DNA of 64,000 nucleotides from Pseudobdellovibrionaceae bacterium (GCA_002722705.1 PBMP01000004.1:11873-75872), one strand, 5' to 3'; positions 44,879 to 53,837 are shown, counted from the stretch's first letter. Notes: generated by a model from the sequence alone, not told the origin. Numbers and translations: made by a program.

Positions 44879-45622
44879 ATGTCAATAACAACGATGATGC
44901 AGCGTTGTCACAGCCTTGTCGCTAACGGATCTGCGGTGCACGCAATTATGCCCTCGTCGTCGTTTTCGCACGCACCATCCGCCGGCCCGGTGGAACTGGG
45001 AAACGTAGACCCAATTTTCTTGACCGCGGCCGTTGCGGCTGCTGCGTTATGGAACAACTACCTGCCTCGACGGCCAGGAGCGCAGCAGCGATTTAATGTC
45101 ACCGCTAGCCCGCTTCCGGGAAACGTGGTCGGCGAAATCTGGATTCCCTGCGGCGCCACGTGTAACGTCACAATCGACCCGTCGTACAACGCGTACACCA
45201 ACGTTTTACTTCACGAATTTGGGCACGGACTGGGGCTCCCAGCAGGAAGCGTTTCTACAAAGTACCCAGGGCTTACGGTCGATGCGGAGGGAAATCACTG
45301 GGTACCCGGGGACATTGATCCAAACGAAATTATGACTTCAATTTTATCGCCAAACCCCTACCTTTCAAAATACACCTTGGACGCAATCAGTCCACACAAC
45401 CATTTAGGTTGTTACTACGACTACGAGTGCCACGAACACGAGTGCATCGGACTTTCCGCGTACGCGCCCGGCAAATGCGCTGACACCTTAGTGTACGACG
45501 GAACCGCAGCTGCCTTTCTTTTCGTGGTTTTCTTTTTGTCGATATTGTGCATAACCTTAATAGGGATATCGTGCATCAGTGAAAACAGACCTCCCAAGTA
45601 TGACCCACTTGGGGCCCTTTAA
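44879..45622 (+). CDS. Leishmanolysin-like (M8) zinc metallopeptidase with C-terminal anchor
   Basis: A 247-aa protein from the ATG at 44879. The zinc motif is HEFGHGLGLP; the third metzincin His is missing at the classic spacing but appears later in GNHW. Next come NEIMTSIL (Met-turn) and YTLDAIS...GCYYDY. This order (HExxH, HW, E[IL]MT, S.xT..., GxY) is that of leishmanolysins. A strong transmembrane helix (AAAFLFVVFFLSILCITLIG) lies near the C-terminus with a short tail. A membrane-bound peptidase could process surface glycoproteins. No clear signal peptide was seen, and the family's larger pro-region is absent. Confidence 0.75.
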   Translation: MSITTMMQRCHSLVANGSAVHAIMPSSSFSHAPSAGPVELGNVDPIFLTAAVAAAALWNNYLPRRPGAQQRFNVTASPLPGNVVGEIWIPCGATCNVTIDPSYNAYTNVLLHEFGHGLGLPAGSVSTKYPGLTVDAEGNHWVPGDIDPNEIMTSILSPNPYLSKYTLDAISPHNHLGCYYDYECHEHECIGLSAYAPGKCADTLVYDGTAAAFLFVVFFLSILCITLIGISCISENRPPKYDPLGAL

Positions 45623-47303
45623 CTCGGAGATCGACGGCTCGCTCGACCCGTTCCAACGAGACGCCAAATGCGTCGTAAAACCGGCCGGTGCAAGGCATTC
45701 GCAATCCACGTCTGGCCCCCCGCGAAACCCGCTGCTTTCGCAGCTAGATGGAAGCGTGAGCGCAAAAGACATGCTGCGGTGGGCAACTATTTTGAGCACG
45801 GCGCCAAACGGCATGCCCGCGGTCGTCGTGGTCTACCTGGCGTTTGTGTACTACTACGCGACCCGAGCTTCAGCAGCGTGGTGCAGCGCGCACGCGAAAA
45901 AGTTCTCGAAAAACGTACGCACTGCGGTCGAGGCCATGTTTCCCAAGTTTGGAGATGTCATCATTGCTCGCGCCGTGAAAGAACCGATGCCGTGGTCCTT
46001 TCGCTCGGGAGCTCGCGACGGGCGACCATCGTGCATGATCTTGGCAGAAATCGCCGGGCTGAAGCGCGCGGTCAATTTGCCCGAAGACGGCGCAAACATT
46101 GTCACGTACGTTGAAATTAATGAGTATGCGGCACTTCCGTTTCGCGGGTACATGCAGCGCATTGTTCAACACATCGGATGCGCGGAAGCGATCGGGTATG
46201 CGTGCGTTTCGACGGTGAAACCATGGTTTGATGACCCAGATGCTTCGGAGGCTGAAGTACGCCGCCTTCAGCAGCTTGCCCGAAAAGCCGGGATGAAGGC
46301 AATTTTGCAGCCGCTGCTAGGACTTCGAGTCGATATCAAACGGCCGATCGGCATTGCGTTGTGGGCGCCAATTTTGCAAGTCCGCGCGCCGCCGTGTCCT
46401 ATTCCGGACCTTCGGCGAATGCAGATAATCAAGGCAGCGCAGCTGTTCCGAGCGTGTACCCCAAAACGAGGGCACGTTACGGTGTTGCCCGGATTGGACA
46501 CGATGACGGAGCACATGCTGAAACGAGTCATTGAAGCTGGGCGCGCGTGGTACGGAACCGGCCCGAATCAAATCATGTGGATGGCACGAATTACCGGGAT
46601 GACGTCGACGGGATTGTCCGACACCGGGACCGTTTTTACCGTGCTTGGCAACATTGTCATGACTACTGCCTTTACCCACGTGATGGCGCTTTTGACGAAA
46701 CGCCGGTTACGGATTGATTTGTACCCAGCTAGCTCGCGCTCTGCGGTGACAAAGGCTAAAGATATTGCGCCGTTTCGGTTTGAATGGCAAGCACTCAACA
46801 CAATTCCAATAGTAACTGGGAGCTATGCCGAAGTGCGAATCAATCGAGCCGAAGCAGTTACGTGGGAATTTCTACATTTGGCAGCCGAAAGAGGCGCTCG
46901 ATGTATACGCTTGATTGGCATGACCGCCGTCGACTCGACAAGTTTTACTTGGAATTCCCTCGTCTCGGGCGAATTTGCAGATCTCGTTGGCGATCAGATC
47001 AAAGTGCACAACACGCTGCTTACAAGCAAGTATACAAGCACCACCGACGTCCACGAGGCAGTGCGCAAGGAAAGCCTCGATGTCACCGTGGCTAAGCATG
47101 TCCTACCAGAAACCATTCCGGTCTTGTGCAAGCTTCGCGGAACGGCGTTGCCCACGCGACCTAAATACATCGCTACAGCAGCTGCGACGATGGAGGAGTT
47201 GCAGAAAGCATTCGCCGCAACCGGTATGCGGAAACGGCACGTTGAATCGATCGCCGCTTCCGCCGACGGAGGCGCCGCAAAGCGCCCATGTGCGTCCGAG
47301 TAG
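45600..47303 (+). CDS. Unknown protein with one possible membrane helix
   Basis: A 567-aa protein from the ATG at 45600 (MTHLGPFNSEID), overlapping the protease end by 23 bp. One hydrophobic segment lies near residue 75 (MPAVVVVYLAFVYYYATRA). The rest is alpha/beta with charged surfaces. The C-terminus has a basic, Ala-rich end with a bipartite NLS-like RKRHVES...AKRPCASE. No motif of a known family found. Confidence 0.55.
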   Translation: MTHLGPFNSEIDGSLDPFQRDAKCVVKPAGARHSQSTSGPPRNPLLSQLDGSVSAKDMLRWATILSTAPNGMPAVVVVYLAFVYYYATRASAAWCSAHAKKFSKNVRTAVEAMFPKFGDVIIARAVKEPMPWSFRSGARDGRPSCMILAEIAGLKRAVNLPEDGANIVTYVEINEYAALPFRGYMQRIVQHIGCAEAIGYACVSTVKPWFDDPDASEAEVRRLQQLARKAGMKAILQPLLGLRVDIKRPIGIALWAPILQVRAPPCPIPDLRRMQIIKAAQLFRACTPKRGHVTVLPGLDTMTEHMLKRVIEAGRAWYGTGPNQIMWMARITGMTSTGLSDTGTVFTVLGNIVMTTAFTHVMALLTKRRLRIDLYPASSRSAVTKAKDIAPFRFEWQALNTIPIVTGSYAEVRINRAEAVTWEFLHLAAERGARCIRLIGMTAVDSTSFTWNSLVSGEFADLVGDQIKVHNTLLTSKYTSTTDVHEAVRKESLDVTVAKHVLPETIPVLCKLRGTALPTRPKYIATAAATMEELQKAFAATGMRKRHVESIAASADGGAAKRPCASE

Positions 47304-47513
47304 GCGATTGCTTGGCTCGCATTGAATCCTTGTCGAGTGAATATACGTCCTAATAGGGAGTATTTAACTGGAAGCCGGTACAGGTATACTGCCGAGGTCC
47401 ACAACGGCGGCAATAATTACGGGAGAATCCTTAGTATACACCCTAACAGTGTGTCGATTGGATAGACTGCGCCGCCGAAGCTGCTCTGATTGAACTGTGC
47501 CCTACGGATGTAA

Positions 47514-48326
47514 TTATAATGCCAAGTCCACAAATGACGATGTTCGTGCTATTCTCTGCGCCGCTGCTTCTCGAAACCGTTCTACCACGCCGCCCTTCGA
47601 TTCCTTTTTAACTACCCGTTTTAAGGCATCCACTAAGTCTCCGTTTTTGTCATTTGTGAAGTATTGGTTTGCTGCGTACCCAGCCAACATTAATACGGCT
47701 GCCTGCTCGATCATGCCCAGCAGTTTTGTCTGATCAATCACGCCACCTGCGTACAATCCAGTAAAAACGGCTGCACCACTAAGCGCAGACACCGCAATGC
47801 GAACAACCGTTTCGTCGCCATACCCCTGAAGCCTTGGTATCCGTTCTTTTAGTTGATTCGCAAGCCACGCGGTAAAGTCATCTGTCGGCTCTAGTGACGA
47901 TCTTTGTGGAGCGGAGATATCACGATCAGAAGCAATAAGAAATTTCAAGATTTGCATAAAAACGGCGTCGATGTTTTTTTCAGGCGCTAATTTCTTCAAT
48001 GTTAGTGTAAAAGCAAAGTCACTTCCTTCCAACTTGTGTGTTGCAATCATTTGCGGTATGAATTTATGTATCCATTGTTTCGAATCTGATCCTTGTACGT
48101 CCATTACTTCGACTTCAATGCTCTTTGTTCCACCTACTGCTTGCACAAACCATACTTGGCCCTCTTTAAATGGCAACGTGTTACCGTCTTTTGGTTGAAA
48201 CACATATGATGTTGTGTCGTTTTCAAACGTGCACTGTTTGAGCAAATCCTTCACCTCATTATTAAACTCTCGCGCCGCCGCTTCAACGATTATCTCTAGT
48301 TTTTCTTCGGGAAGAGCATCTGCCAT
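47514..48326 (-). CDS. Two-TM protein with C-terminal FVDLAL motif
   Basis: A 270-aa protein, A+T-rich. The N-terminal 180 residues form a soluble domain (LEIIVEAAAREFNNEVKDLL, QVWFVQAVGGTKSIEVEVMD). Two C-terminal hydrophobic segments (VRIAVSALSGAAVFTGLYAGG, LLGMIEQAAVLMLAGYA) precede a basic tail ending SSFVDLAL. That ending is shared with 48397 (QSFVDLAS) and 2339 (AFTDLAI). A TATA element at 48367 lies 41 nt upstream and also serves the divergent SNARE-like gene. Confidence 0.65.
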   Translation of the reverse strand: MADALPEEKLEIIVEAAAREFNNEVKDLLKQCTFENDTTSYVFQPKDGNTLPFKEGQVWFVQAVGGTKSIEVEVMDVQGSDSKQWIHKFIPQMIATHKLEGSDFAFTLTLKKLAPEKNIDAVFMQILKFLIASDRDISAPQRSSLEPTDDFTAWLANQLKERIPRLQGYGDETVVRIAVSALSGAAVFTGLYAGGVIDQTKLLGMIEQAAVLMLAGYAANQYFTNDKNGDLVDALKRVVKKESKGGVVERFREAAAQRIARTSSFVDLAL

Positions 48327-48366
48327 TTTTGGGCTATTAAGCTTACAACACCTTTACCGCCAAAAA

Positions 48367-48374
48367 TATATACG
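48367..48374. promoter_or_regulatory. TATA-like element shared by divergent genes
   Basis: TATATACG lies 41 nt from the reverse ATG (48326) and 30 nt from the forward ATG (48397). Confidence 0.5.
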
Positions 48375-48396
48375 CGCGCTGGCAATTTTAGCGACC

Positions 48397-49284
48397 ATGT
48401 CGTCGTGGCTATCGTCTTGGCCAACATCAACGGCGATCTTAAGCCGCTTGCAAAACGCGTGGATTGAGGAACCGCCGCCCGAAGATGAATTAACGCAACT
48501 GCGCCGAGTGGCTCGAAACCATGCGTTTGCTGTATGGCAAGAAGATTCAACACATCCGTGGCTCAATTCGGAATGGAAGCAGGACGCAGCAACGGACAAC
48601 TTTTTGGACATATTTACTAAACCGCCAGGAAACAACCACACCAATAGACAGTACACACCCGAAAACGCCGGCAACGTAATTTCATTACAGAATCAATTAC
48701 TTGACGAGCAAGTGTACGCGGAACGGCCTGTAAAATTTGTAGCCGAGTGTTTTATTGGAGGAGAAAAGTTTGACGCAACACCAACGGACAAGTGCCTATC
48801 GTTTGCCTATGATTTGGAACTTTTTTGCTCGATTCCCTTTAACCCAAACGATCCATTAGAGCCGACTAAAATTGATGACGCCAACACAGAGCTAATTAAA
48901 CGGCTCGACTTAACTGCACAAGAGCAATTTTTGGTCAATCCAGGCGATGCTGACATTGACCGTTATCGTTTAAAGCAAATTAATCGCAACCTCGGCGCAG
49001 CGCAACAACTTTTGGTACAAAATTTAACCGAAGCTGCAAATCGTGGACAAGCGCTAGAAAGATTGGATGGCAAAGCAAAAACAATTGCAAGCGAAGCCCG
49101 ACGTTACAAGGCGGCCGCTAAATCAAGCGCGCAACCCCCACTTCCAGCGCATGTAGTCGCTGCCGTGGTCGGTTTAATAATTGCACTCCGGCTGCCAAAA
49201 ACCACTATTGCCCTGTTTTTGGCGCTGGCCGTGTTACTAAAACCACGACCGGTGGCGCAATCCTTTGTTGATCTTGCGTCGTAA
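48397..49284 (+). CDS. R-SNARE-like tail-anchored protein
   Basis: A 295-aa protein from the ATG at 48397, 30 nt after the TATA element. Residues about 185-245 form a SNARE-type helix (QINRNLGAAQQLL, LERLDGKAKTIASEARRY). It lines up with VAMP/synaptobrevin, with an Arg (about residue 216, in AANRGQAL) at the zero layer. A linker (SSAQPPLPAH) leads to a C-terminal transmembrane segment (VVAAVVGLIIALRL...) and the end SFVDLAS. R-SNAREs drive vesicle fusion, so the virus could steer host trafficking. The N-terminal half is not a recognised longin domain. Tentative but distinctive. Confidence 0.65.
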   Translation: MSSWLSSWPTSTAILSRLQNAWIEEPPPEDELTQLRRVARNHAFAVWQEDSTHPWLNSEWKQDAATDNFLDIFTKPPGNNHTNRQYTPENAGNVISLQNQLLDEQVYAERPVKFVAECFIGGEKFDATPTDKCLSFAYDLELFCSIPFNPNDPLEPTKIDDANTELIKRLDLTAQEQFLVNPGDADIDRYRLKQINRNLGAAQQLLVQNLTEAANRGQALERLDGKAKTIASEARRYKAAAKSSAQPPLPAHVVAAVVGLIIALRLPKTTIALFLALAVLLKPRPVAQSFVDLAS

Positions 49285-49293
49285 ATTTAAGCA

Positions 49294-50013
49294 TCACCGC
49301 AGATTAGCCAGCCGGCGTATCAATCGTTCGGCATTGGCTGCCGCGAGGGGGCTGGCAATCGAGCCTTGGGACAGCTTTAACGGCGGCGGCCCACGCCACA
49401 GCGGGTACCGCGGTAAGCGCTGCGATAAATGTTCCACGTCTGCGGGAACATCGCCGTGGTCCCAAAGCTGGCTTTCAGTTGCAAAGCGCCGACAGCATCG
49501 CCGGCACACAAATTTTTTGGTTTGACTTAAAGGCGCGCACCACCGCTGTGAATCGCTAACCGAAAGTTGTGCAAATTGGGATTCCGCCAATTCCGCTGCC
49601 GGGTTGCTTGTGCGTATGGGCCCGCACATGCCGTTACTCCATACGTTAACGGACAGCTTCAGCCCCGCGCCACCAACATCGACCACCCGTATGCTGTTAC
49701 TTGGAACCTCCATCCGGGTCATGCGCCCCCCCAACGAAATGGCGTGAACAATGGTCGTTTCGGCAGCAGCAATTGCCATTTTATTTCGGTAAAATGCGAT
49801 TGCAGCGCCTGCCCAGCATTTGTACCGCTGGCGGCGGATGGTGTCCCGCGTTGTCAGTTTTAAAGCGCCGCAGCCCAATTTCCGAGCCATTGCGTCAATC
49901 ACCCTCTTGTCCGTCAACCGCAACGCGCCGCCGCGTGCAAGCACGATTCGTGGTTCCGGAGTAGTAACTCGGACCGACGTTTCGGCTGGGGATCTGCCGC
50001 CAGCCGGGCTCAT
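49294..50013 (-). CDS. Unknown protein with C2H2-like zinc finger
   Basis: A 239-aa protein from the ATG at 50013 (or 50019, which adds two residues). A single C2H2-like finger reads KFVCRRCCRRFATESQL, followed by an H at DHGD and a later H (DVEH). The rest is alpha/beta and Ala/Arg-rich. A TATATGAC element at 50035-50042 lies between this gene and the forward gene at 50076. DNA binding is possible. Confidence 0.55.
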   Translation of the reverse strand: MSPAGGRSPAETSVRVTTPEPRIVLARGGALRLTDKRVIDAMARKLGCGALKLTTRDTIRRQRYKCWAGAAIAFYRNKMAIAAAETTIVHAISLGGRMTRMEVPSNSIRVVDVGGAGLKLSVNVWSNGMCGPIRTSNPAAELAESQFAQLSVSDSQRWCAPLSQTKKFVCRRCCRRFATESQLWDHGDVPADVEHLSQRLPRYPLWRGPPPLKLSQGSIASPLAAANAERLIRRLANLR

Positions 50014-50034
50014 CGTCATGTTGTTGCGGTTTGC

Positions 50035-50042
50035 TATATGAC
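50035..50042 (+). promoter_or_regulatory. TATA-like element
   Basis: TATATGAC, 41 nt upstream of the forward ATG at 50076; also about 22 nt from the reverse ATG at 50013, so a shared role is possible. Confidence 0.4.
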
Positions 50043-50075
50043 TTGACCCAAACACATCTCGCGGCACTACGCACA

Positions 50076-50714
50076 ATGAACGCTTCTCGTAATGATAGCC
50101 TACGAAAGGCGCTTCCGCGGTGGTGCGGCAACAACGTCCGAACGGCCGACGCCCTCGGAGGACGTGTTATGGCATATGCCGATTCAAAAAAACAGCTGTC
50201 CGTCCGGGCGCTTCAAACGGTCGGGGCGCAATTCGAAAAGACCGTTTCCATAATTGCCGATAGCAGCCCAAGTGTAATGTTTCGCGACAACGACGAAACG
50301 TCGGCCACACCGTCGCCACTGCAAAGCGACGACGTTCGAAGCCAGCTTATGCAGCTCTTGCCGCCATCGGCGGTCGTGCGCGTGTCTGAATTGCCGCCAA
50401 AAGTGTCGGGTCCGGTCGCCACGCTGGTACTTGAGCTCAAAGCGGGCTCCACGTTGTCATCCGAATTGTGCGCGCGACTTTTGTGCACCCCGCGAGTTGT
50501 GGACGTGAAAGTGAGCGGAACTAAAATTTACGTTATGCAAGCAAAGCCCTCACAAGTGCGCACTTCACTTGATTACATCGGAAACGCCCATGGCTTCCGC
50601 GTGCGAGAGCGGCCTGCGGGCAAAGCGCCGGCGCGCAAACGCCGAAAGCTTCGACGAAAGCCAGTGGGAAAAGCTGTACGCCGATGGGGTGGCGCGGGAT
50701 TTGGCCGATCGTAG
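50076..50714 (+). CDS. Unknown protein with strongly basic C-terminus
   Basis: A 212-aa protein from the ATG at 50076. A globular middle (VVRVSELPPKVSGP, VDVKVSGTKIYVM) leads to a basic tail (PARKRRKLRRKPVGKAVRR), an NLS or nucleic-acid-binding end. The last 125 bp overlap the next gene in another frame. No family recognised. Confidence 0.55.
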   Translation: MNASRNDSLRKALPRWCGNNVRTADALGGRVMAYADSKKQLSVRALQTVGAQFEKTVSIIADSSPSVMFRDNDETSATPSPLQSDDVRSQLMQLLPPSAVVRVSELPPKVSGPVATLVLELKAGSTLSSELCARLLCTPRVVDVKVSGTKIYVMQAKPSQVRTSLDYIGNAHGFRVRERPAGKAPARKRRKLRRKPVGKAVRRWGGAGFGRS

Positions 50715-51306
50715 TGGAGCCCCGAAACCCGCGCTGACCATTTCAGCCGAGTTTCAAGAGTATATCCAAAAAGCCAACCTCGATCGGCGCCGAGGAAAGA
50801 CGTTTTGGTCGGAGCTGCCAAAGTCAACAAAGGAATTTGAAAACAAATGCCGCCTTATTGTTCGCGCGCTGCGAAACAAGAAGTCGGCGAGCTCTTCGAT
50901 GCAAAAAGACAAGGAACAGCGCTTGAAGGACAAGACTGCCATTTCTCGCTTGACAGCAACGTTGGCGGAGGCAAAAGAAACCGTTAAAAATTTGGAACTT
51001 ATTTGTCAGGTGCACAGCGTTGCAGCCGAGTCCGCGCGACCTGTTAGAACAACGTCGATTACGGGCGAGGAAGCGGTGGAGCTTTTACGGATGCACCAGC
51101 CATCGCAACACCCGGTCAGACCGATGGCAAACACGCTGTACGAGTGCGGCGGCAACATTATTAAAGAGTTGGGATCACTGACGGACGCCGCTACCATAAG
51201 CTCTTCCATCGTGTCAGATGGTCGCACAGGCGTTGTTTTCATTGGCCCAGATCACAAAACAAAAGAACTTGCAAACGAGTTAGGCGCGAGTAAACTCGGG
51301 CTGTGA
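50590..51306 (+). CDS. Coiled-coil nuclear-type protein
   Basis: A 238-aa protein from the ATG at 50590 (MASACESGLRAKRRR). It begins with an NLS-like AKRRRAN and contains a coiled coil (LKDKTAISRLTATLAEAKETV). The C-terminal part is helical (TLYECGGNIIKELGSL). It overlaps the upstream gene by 125 bp. Function unknown. Confidence 0.55.
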   Translation: MASACESGLRAKRRRANAESFDESQWEKLYADGVARDLADRSGAPKPALTISAEFQEYIQKANLDRRRGKTFWSELPKSTKEFENKCRLIVRALRNKKSASSSMQKDKEQRLKDKTAISRLTATLAEAKETVKNLELICQVHSVAAESARPVRTTSITGEEAVELLRMHQPSQHPVRPMANTLYECGGNIIKELGSLTDAATISSSIVSDGRTGVVFIGPDHKTKELANELGASKLGL

Positions 51307-51317
51307 TTTTCCCGTAT

Positions 51318-52199
51318 TCAAGCCACGATTGCGGCCAATGTCGATACGCCGGTGATTGCAATGGGAAGGACTTCCGTTGGAAAGCCGCTACAGCCATACA
51401 CACTTGGAGCGTCGTGGAGAAAGGCGTACGCAGCAACAAACGCAATAGCTCGCGTAGCAGAGGTTCGATCGTAACAACTTGACTTGGCAAATGCAGCTCG
51501 AAGCGCAGGGTAGTAATGCATTGCAAAATTGCCTGTTATGTAAAGAGCGGGATGGTTATCATCGAATGCATTTGATAAGAGCGTGCACCCTAGAATGGAC
51601 ATCGCAATGACGCCTATGGCAACCGTGTAGGTCAAAACCCTGAACGAACCAACAAACATGTCCGCCATTCGCGGTTGGTTTCCGGCCGCATCGAGCGCAA
51701 TAATCGCATCAAAAAAGGAGAGCGAAAGCAACGACCACCACGTCAAATGTTGAATCACCTCGTCAACTTCGTGAAGCACAGCGGCCGCCAAAAGCACATA
51801 AACCTCGATGCCACACCAAGCCGCGCCCGAAAAGGGCAAGTGGCACAGAACAAAAATCCCGGCGGATCCATCGCCAACGGCATCCCAGATGACGCGATCC
51901 GATGATATCGCAGCAGACGTAACCACTGCTGCAATGTGTACCAAAAGAACAACGCCAGCAATCGACTTACGCGTGGTCGGGACATACTCTGTGTTTAACC
52001 CCCACCCAAGCGCGCACCACGCCACTATAACAGCTTGAATTGTGCGTATCGAACTTTTGTCGCGATCGTAGAGGCGAGCTGCCCATGCTGCCCAACCTAG
52101 CACTGCGACCGGTAATGCGGCACCGCGGCGGTCGGTGATTGCCCCGACAGAAATGGCAAAAAATAATCCAAACGCCAGAAAAACGTCGTCAGAGTCCAT
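51318..52199 (-). CDS. Multi-pass membrane protein
   Basis: A 293-aa protein with about seven or eight hydrophobic helices (for example LAFGLFFAISVGAI and AVLGWAAWAARLY). The ATG at 52199 lies 36 nt from a TATA element shared with the divergent gene. No transporter or channel signature identified. The multi-helix layout is similar to the proteins at 8282 and 24031, but no sequence motif links them. Confidence 0.65.
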   Translation of the reverse strand: MDSDDVFLAFGLFFAISVGAITDRRGAALPVAVLGWAAWAARLYDRDKSSIRTIQAVIVAWCALGWGLNTEYVPTTRKSIAGVVLLVHIAAVVTSAAISSDRVIWDAVGDGSAGIFVLCHLPFSGAAWCGIEVYVLLAAAVLHEVDEVIQHLTWWSLLSLSFFDAIIALDAAGNQPRMADMFVGSFRVLTYTVAIGVIAMSILGCTLLSNAFDDNHPALYITGNFAMHYYPALRAAFAKSSCYDRTSATRAIAFVAAYAFLHDAPSVYGCSGFPTEVLPIAITGVSTLAAIVA

Positions 52200-52234
52200 A
52201 GTATACACTTGTCCGCGCACTCGCGCGGCTAGCG

Positions 52235-52242
52235 TATATACG
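52235..52242. promoter_or_regulatory. TATA-like element shared by divergent genes
   Basis: TATATACG lies 36 nt from the reverse ATG at 52199 and 31 nt from the forward ATG at 52266. Confidence 0.5.
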
Positions 52243-52265
52243 ATTGTTTTAAATCCCCGCGGCCA

Positions 52266-52724
52266 ATGTGGGGCGTCGTTTTTGTGGCAGTGACCTCGCG
52301 GGGAGCGCTGCTTTCCGGAGCAGGGCCCTGCAACGCCGCTGCCGCGTACTGGAATCGCTACGCGCCCACAAGTTCCCTCAACGGAAATTTTGCGTGCGCG
52401 TCACTAACGGCACCAGAGGCTGTACTTGAACTGGTCGCAGCGGTCGCGCCACACGCAGTTACCGCAGACGCGTGCGACGCCGTCACAGCTGTCGTGCAGA
52501 CACTCGATCCACGCACAGCCTTAAACACGTGTAATTCCACAACGTTGTGCGCAGATCAGCTTACCTGCATTGTGGACTCAGGGCACTGCGGTTACTGCGC
52601 TCCAAAACAACTTACGCCCTCGCACAAACCGTGCTTTTCGGGTGGAGTGGTGTCTTGCAAAAGCTTGACATACAACGGTATTGCTGCCGGAATTGGCCTA
52701 CTTTTGTCAATCTTGACAAGATGA
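52266..52724 (+). CDS. Secreted-type Cys-rich membrane protein
   Basis: A 152-aa protein. A short hydrophobic start (MWGVVFVAV) may be a signal, followed by an Ala-rich region and a Cys-rich segment (CNSTTLCADQLTCIVD, CGYCAPK). A C-terminal helix (GIAAGIGLLLSILTR) could anchor it. Its stop overlaps the next start. Likely a small envelope protein; family unknown. Confidence 0.55.
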   Translation: MWGVVFVAVTSRGALLSGAGPCNAAAAYWNRYAPTSSLNGNFACASLTAPEAVLELVAAVAPHAVTADACDAVTAVVQTLDPRTALNTCNSTTLCADQLTCIVDSGHCGYCAPKQLTPSHKPCFSGGVVSCKSLTYNGIAAGIGLLLSILTR

Positions 52725-53278
52725 TGTCAGATTGGAAAATGTTGACAAACCTCCCAGTAGCCGGTACCTCGCATTCTAGCGAGGTGCCTGTGCCCTTTGC
52801 TGTCAAAACACCTACCTTTCCAAGTACGCTTCCGGCAGAAGCATACGTCCCAAAACCAAACCTGGCGGCCGTTCTTGTGGAGGGCATGTGGGTGTTTGAA
52901 AGCGCGGTCAAAAAGGGTTGGGAGCGGCCGGGCCCATCGGAACGGACGCTGAAATGTGGGCAGCACATTTTTTTGGAGTACAATCGCAGCGATGCAAAGA
53001 TTTGGTCTGGCGTCCCGCTACCAAAGTTGCACCTTTCAAAAGTTCCAGGGGACTGTGTGTACGCGGGGGTGCTTCACGACGACCAAGCAAGGATTCGCGT
53101 GTCCGATGACATGACGTCAATAATTGTGCGCGTAAATGGGCGCGTACCACCTAACCCCGACACAACTCCCGCATCCATCATTGTACCAGTAAGGGAGGTG
53201 GCTAAAAGCGTTTTCAATCTAGAGCCCGCTGGGTATCTGAACCATTTTTGTTACGACGATGACGACGGCACACCGTAG
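52721..53278 (+). CDS. Unknown beta-rich protein
   Basis: A 185-aa protein from the ATG at 52721. Strand-like segments include CVYAGVLHDDQARIRV, SIIVRVNGRV and PASIIVPVREV, with a GV...V pattern loosely similar to the small beta-domain proteins at 9883-12948. No membrane helix. It overlaps both neighbours by a few bases, suggesting tight packing. Function unknown. Confidence 0.5.
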   Translation: MMSDWKMLTNLPVAGTSHSSEVPVPFAVKTPTFPSTLPAEAYVPKPNLAAVLVEGMWVFESAVKKGWERPGPSERTLKCGQHIFLEYNRSDAKIWSGVPLPKLHLSKVPGDCVYAGVLHDDQARIRVSDDMTSIIVRVNGRVPPNPDTTPASIIVPVREVAKSVFNLEPAGYLNHFCYDDDDGTP

Positions 53279-53837
53279 CTCGCTTGCTTTGATGCCATTA
53301 AAATATTTTGCACTGGCCATTGAAACGCCGGATGGGAAGATTGAACGCATGCCGTTGAATTTTGAGCCCCAAACCAGAATCACCGTGTACGCAACAACAC
53401 GCATGACAATGTCTGTGCTGTGCGCGATGGTGGCAAAAGACAACTCTCTGCGCAAGACGGCTGTTAACGCGTACCTTAGGGGATTTGCAAACGTGTGGAA
53501 ACTTCAGGTGATTGTTCATGCATGCAACTTAATACCCTATTTAACCGGCATCAAGAACAAACGCATTTCAAAGTTTCCGCTCGTGTGGCAGCCCCGCACA
53601 ATTGTCGGTATAGTCGCGCAAACAGGCGCCACAGTTAATCTTGGTGTACTTCCGTGCAAATCCGATATTACGGATTTTTGCGCGTTTGAATACCCGCCGC
53701 ACGATGAAAGCATACAAGCTTGTGTGGTGGCAAGCTCGCTGCTGGACGGTTGCCTCACGCCAGACTGCAAAGGGGCGGTGTGGGGAAGCTACAACTTGTG
53801 CTCAAGCTGCGTCATGCGATACAAATGCCTTTCTTGA
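53259..53837 (+). CDS. Unknown protein with C-terminal Cys cluster
   Basis: A 192-aa protein from the ATG at 53259 (a second ATG at 53292). The core has TIVGIVAQTGATVNLGVLP, again similar in shape to the small beta-domain family. The C-terminus has Cys pairs (CLTPDC, CSSC, YKC) that could bind zinc. Tandem with the 52721 gene. Function unknown. Confidence 0.5.
   Translation: MTTAHRSSLALMPLKYFALAIETPDGKIERMPLNFEPQTRITVYATTRMTMSVLCAMVAKDNSLRKTAVNAYLRGFANVWKLQVIVHACNLIPYLTGIKNKRISKFPLVWQPRTIVGIVAQTGATVNLGVLPCKSDITDFCAFEYPPHDESIQACVVASSLLDGCLTPDCKGAVWGSYNLCSSCVMRYKCLS

Noticed and set aside
44879-45622. Classical metzincin (HExxHxxGxxH) reading
   Set aside because: The eleventh position is Ala; the distant HW and NEIMT order fits leishmanolysin better.
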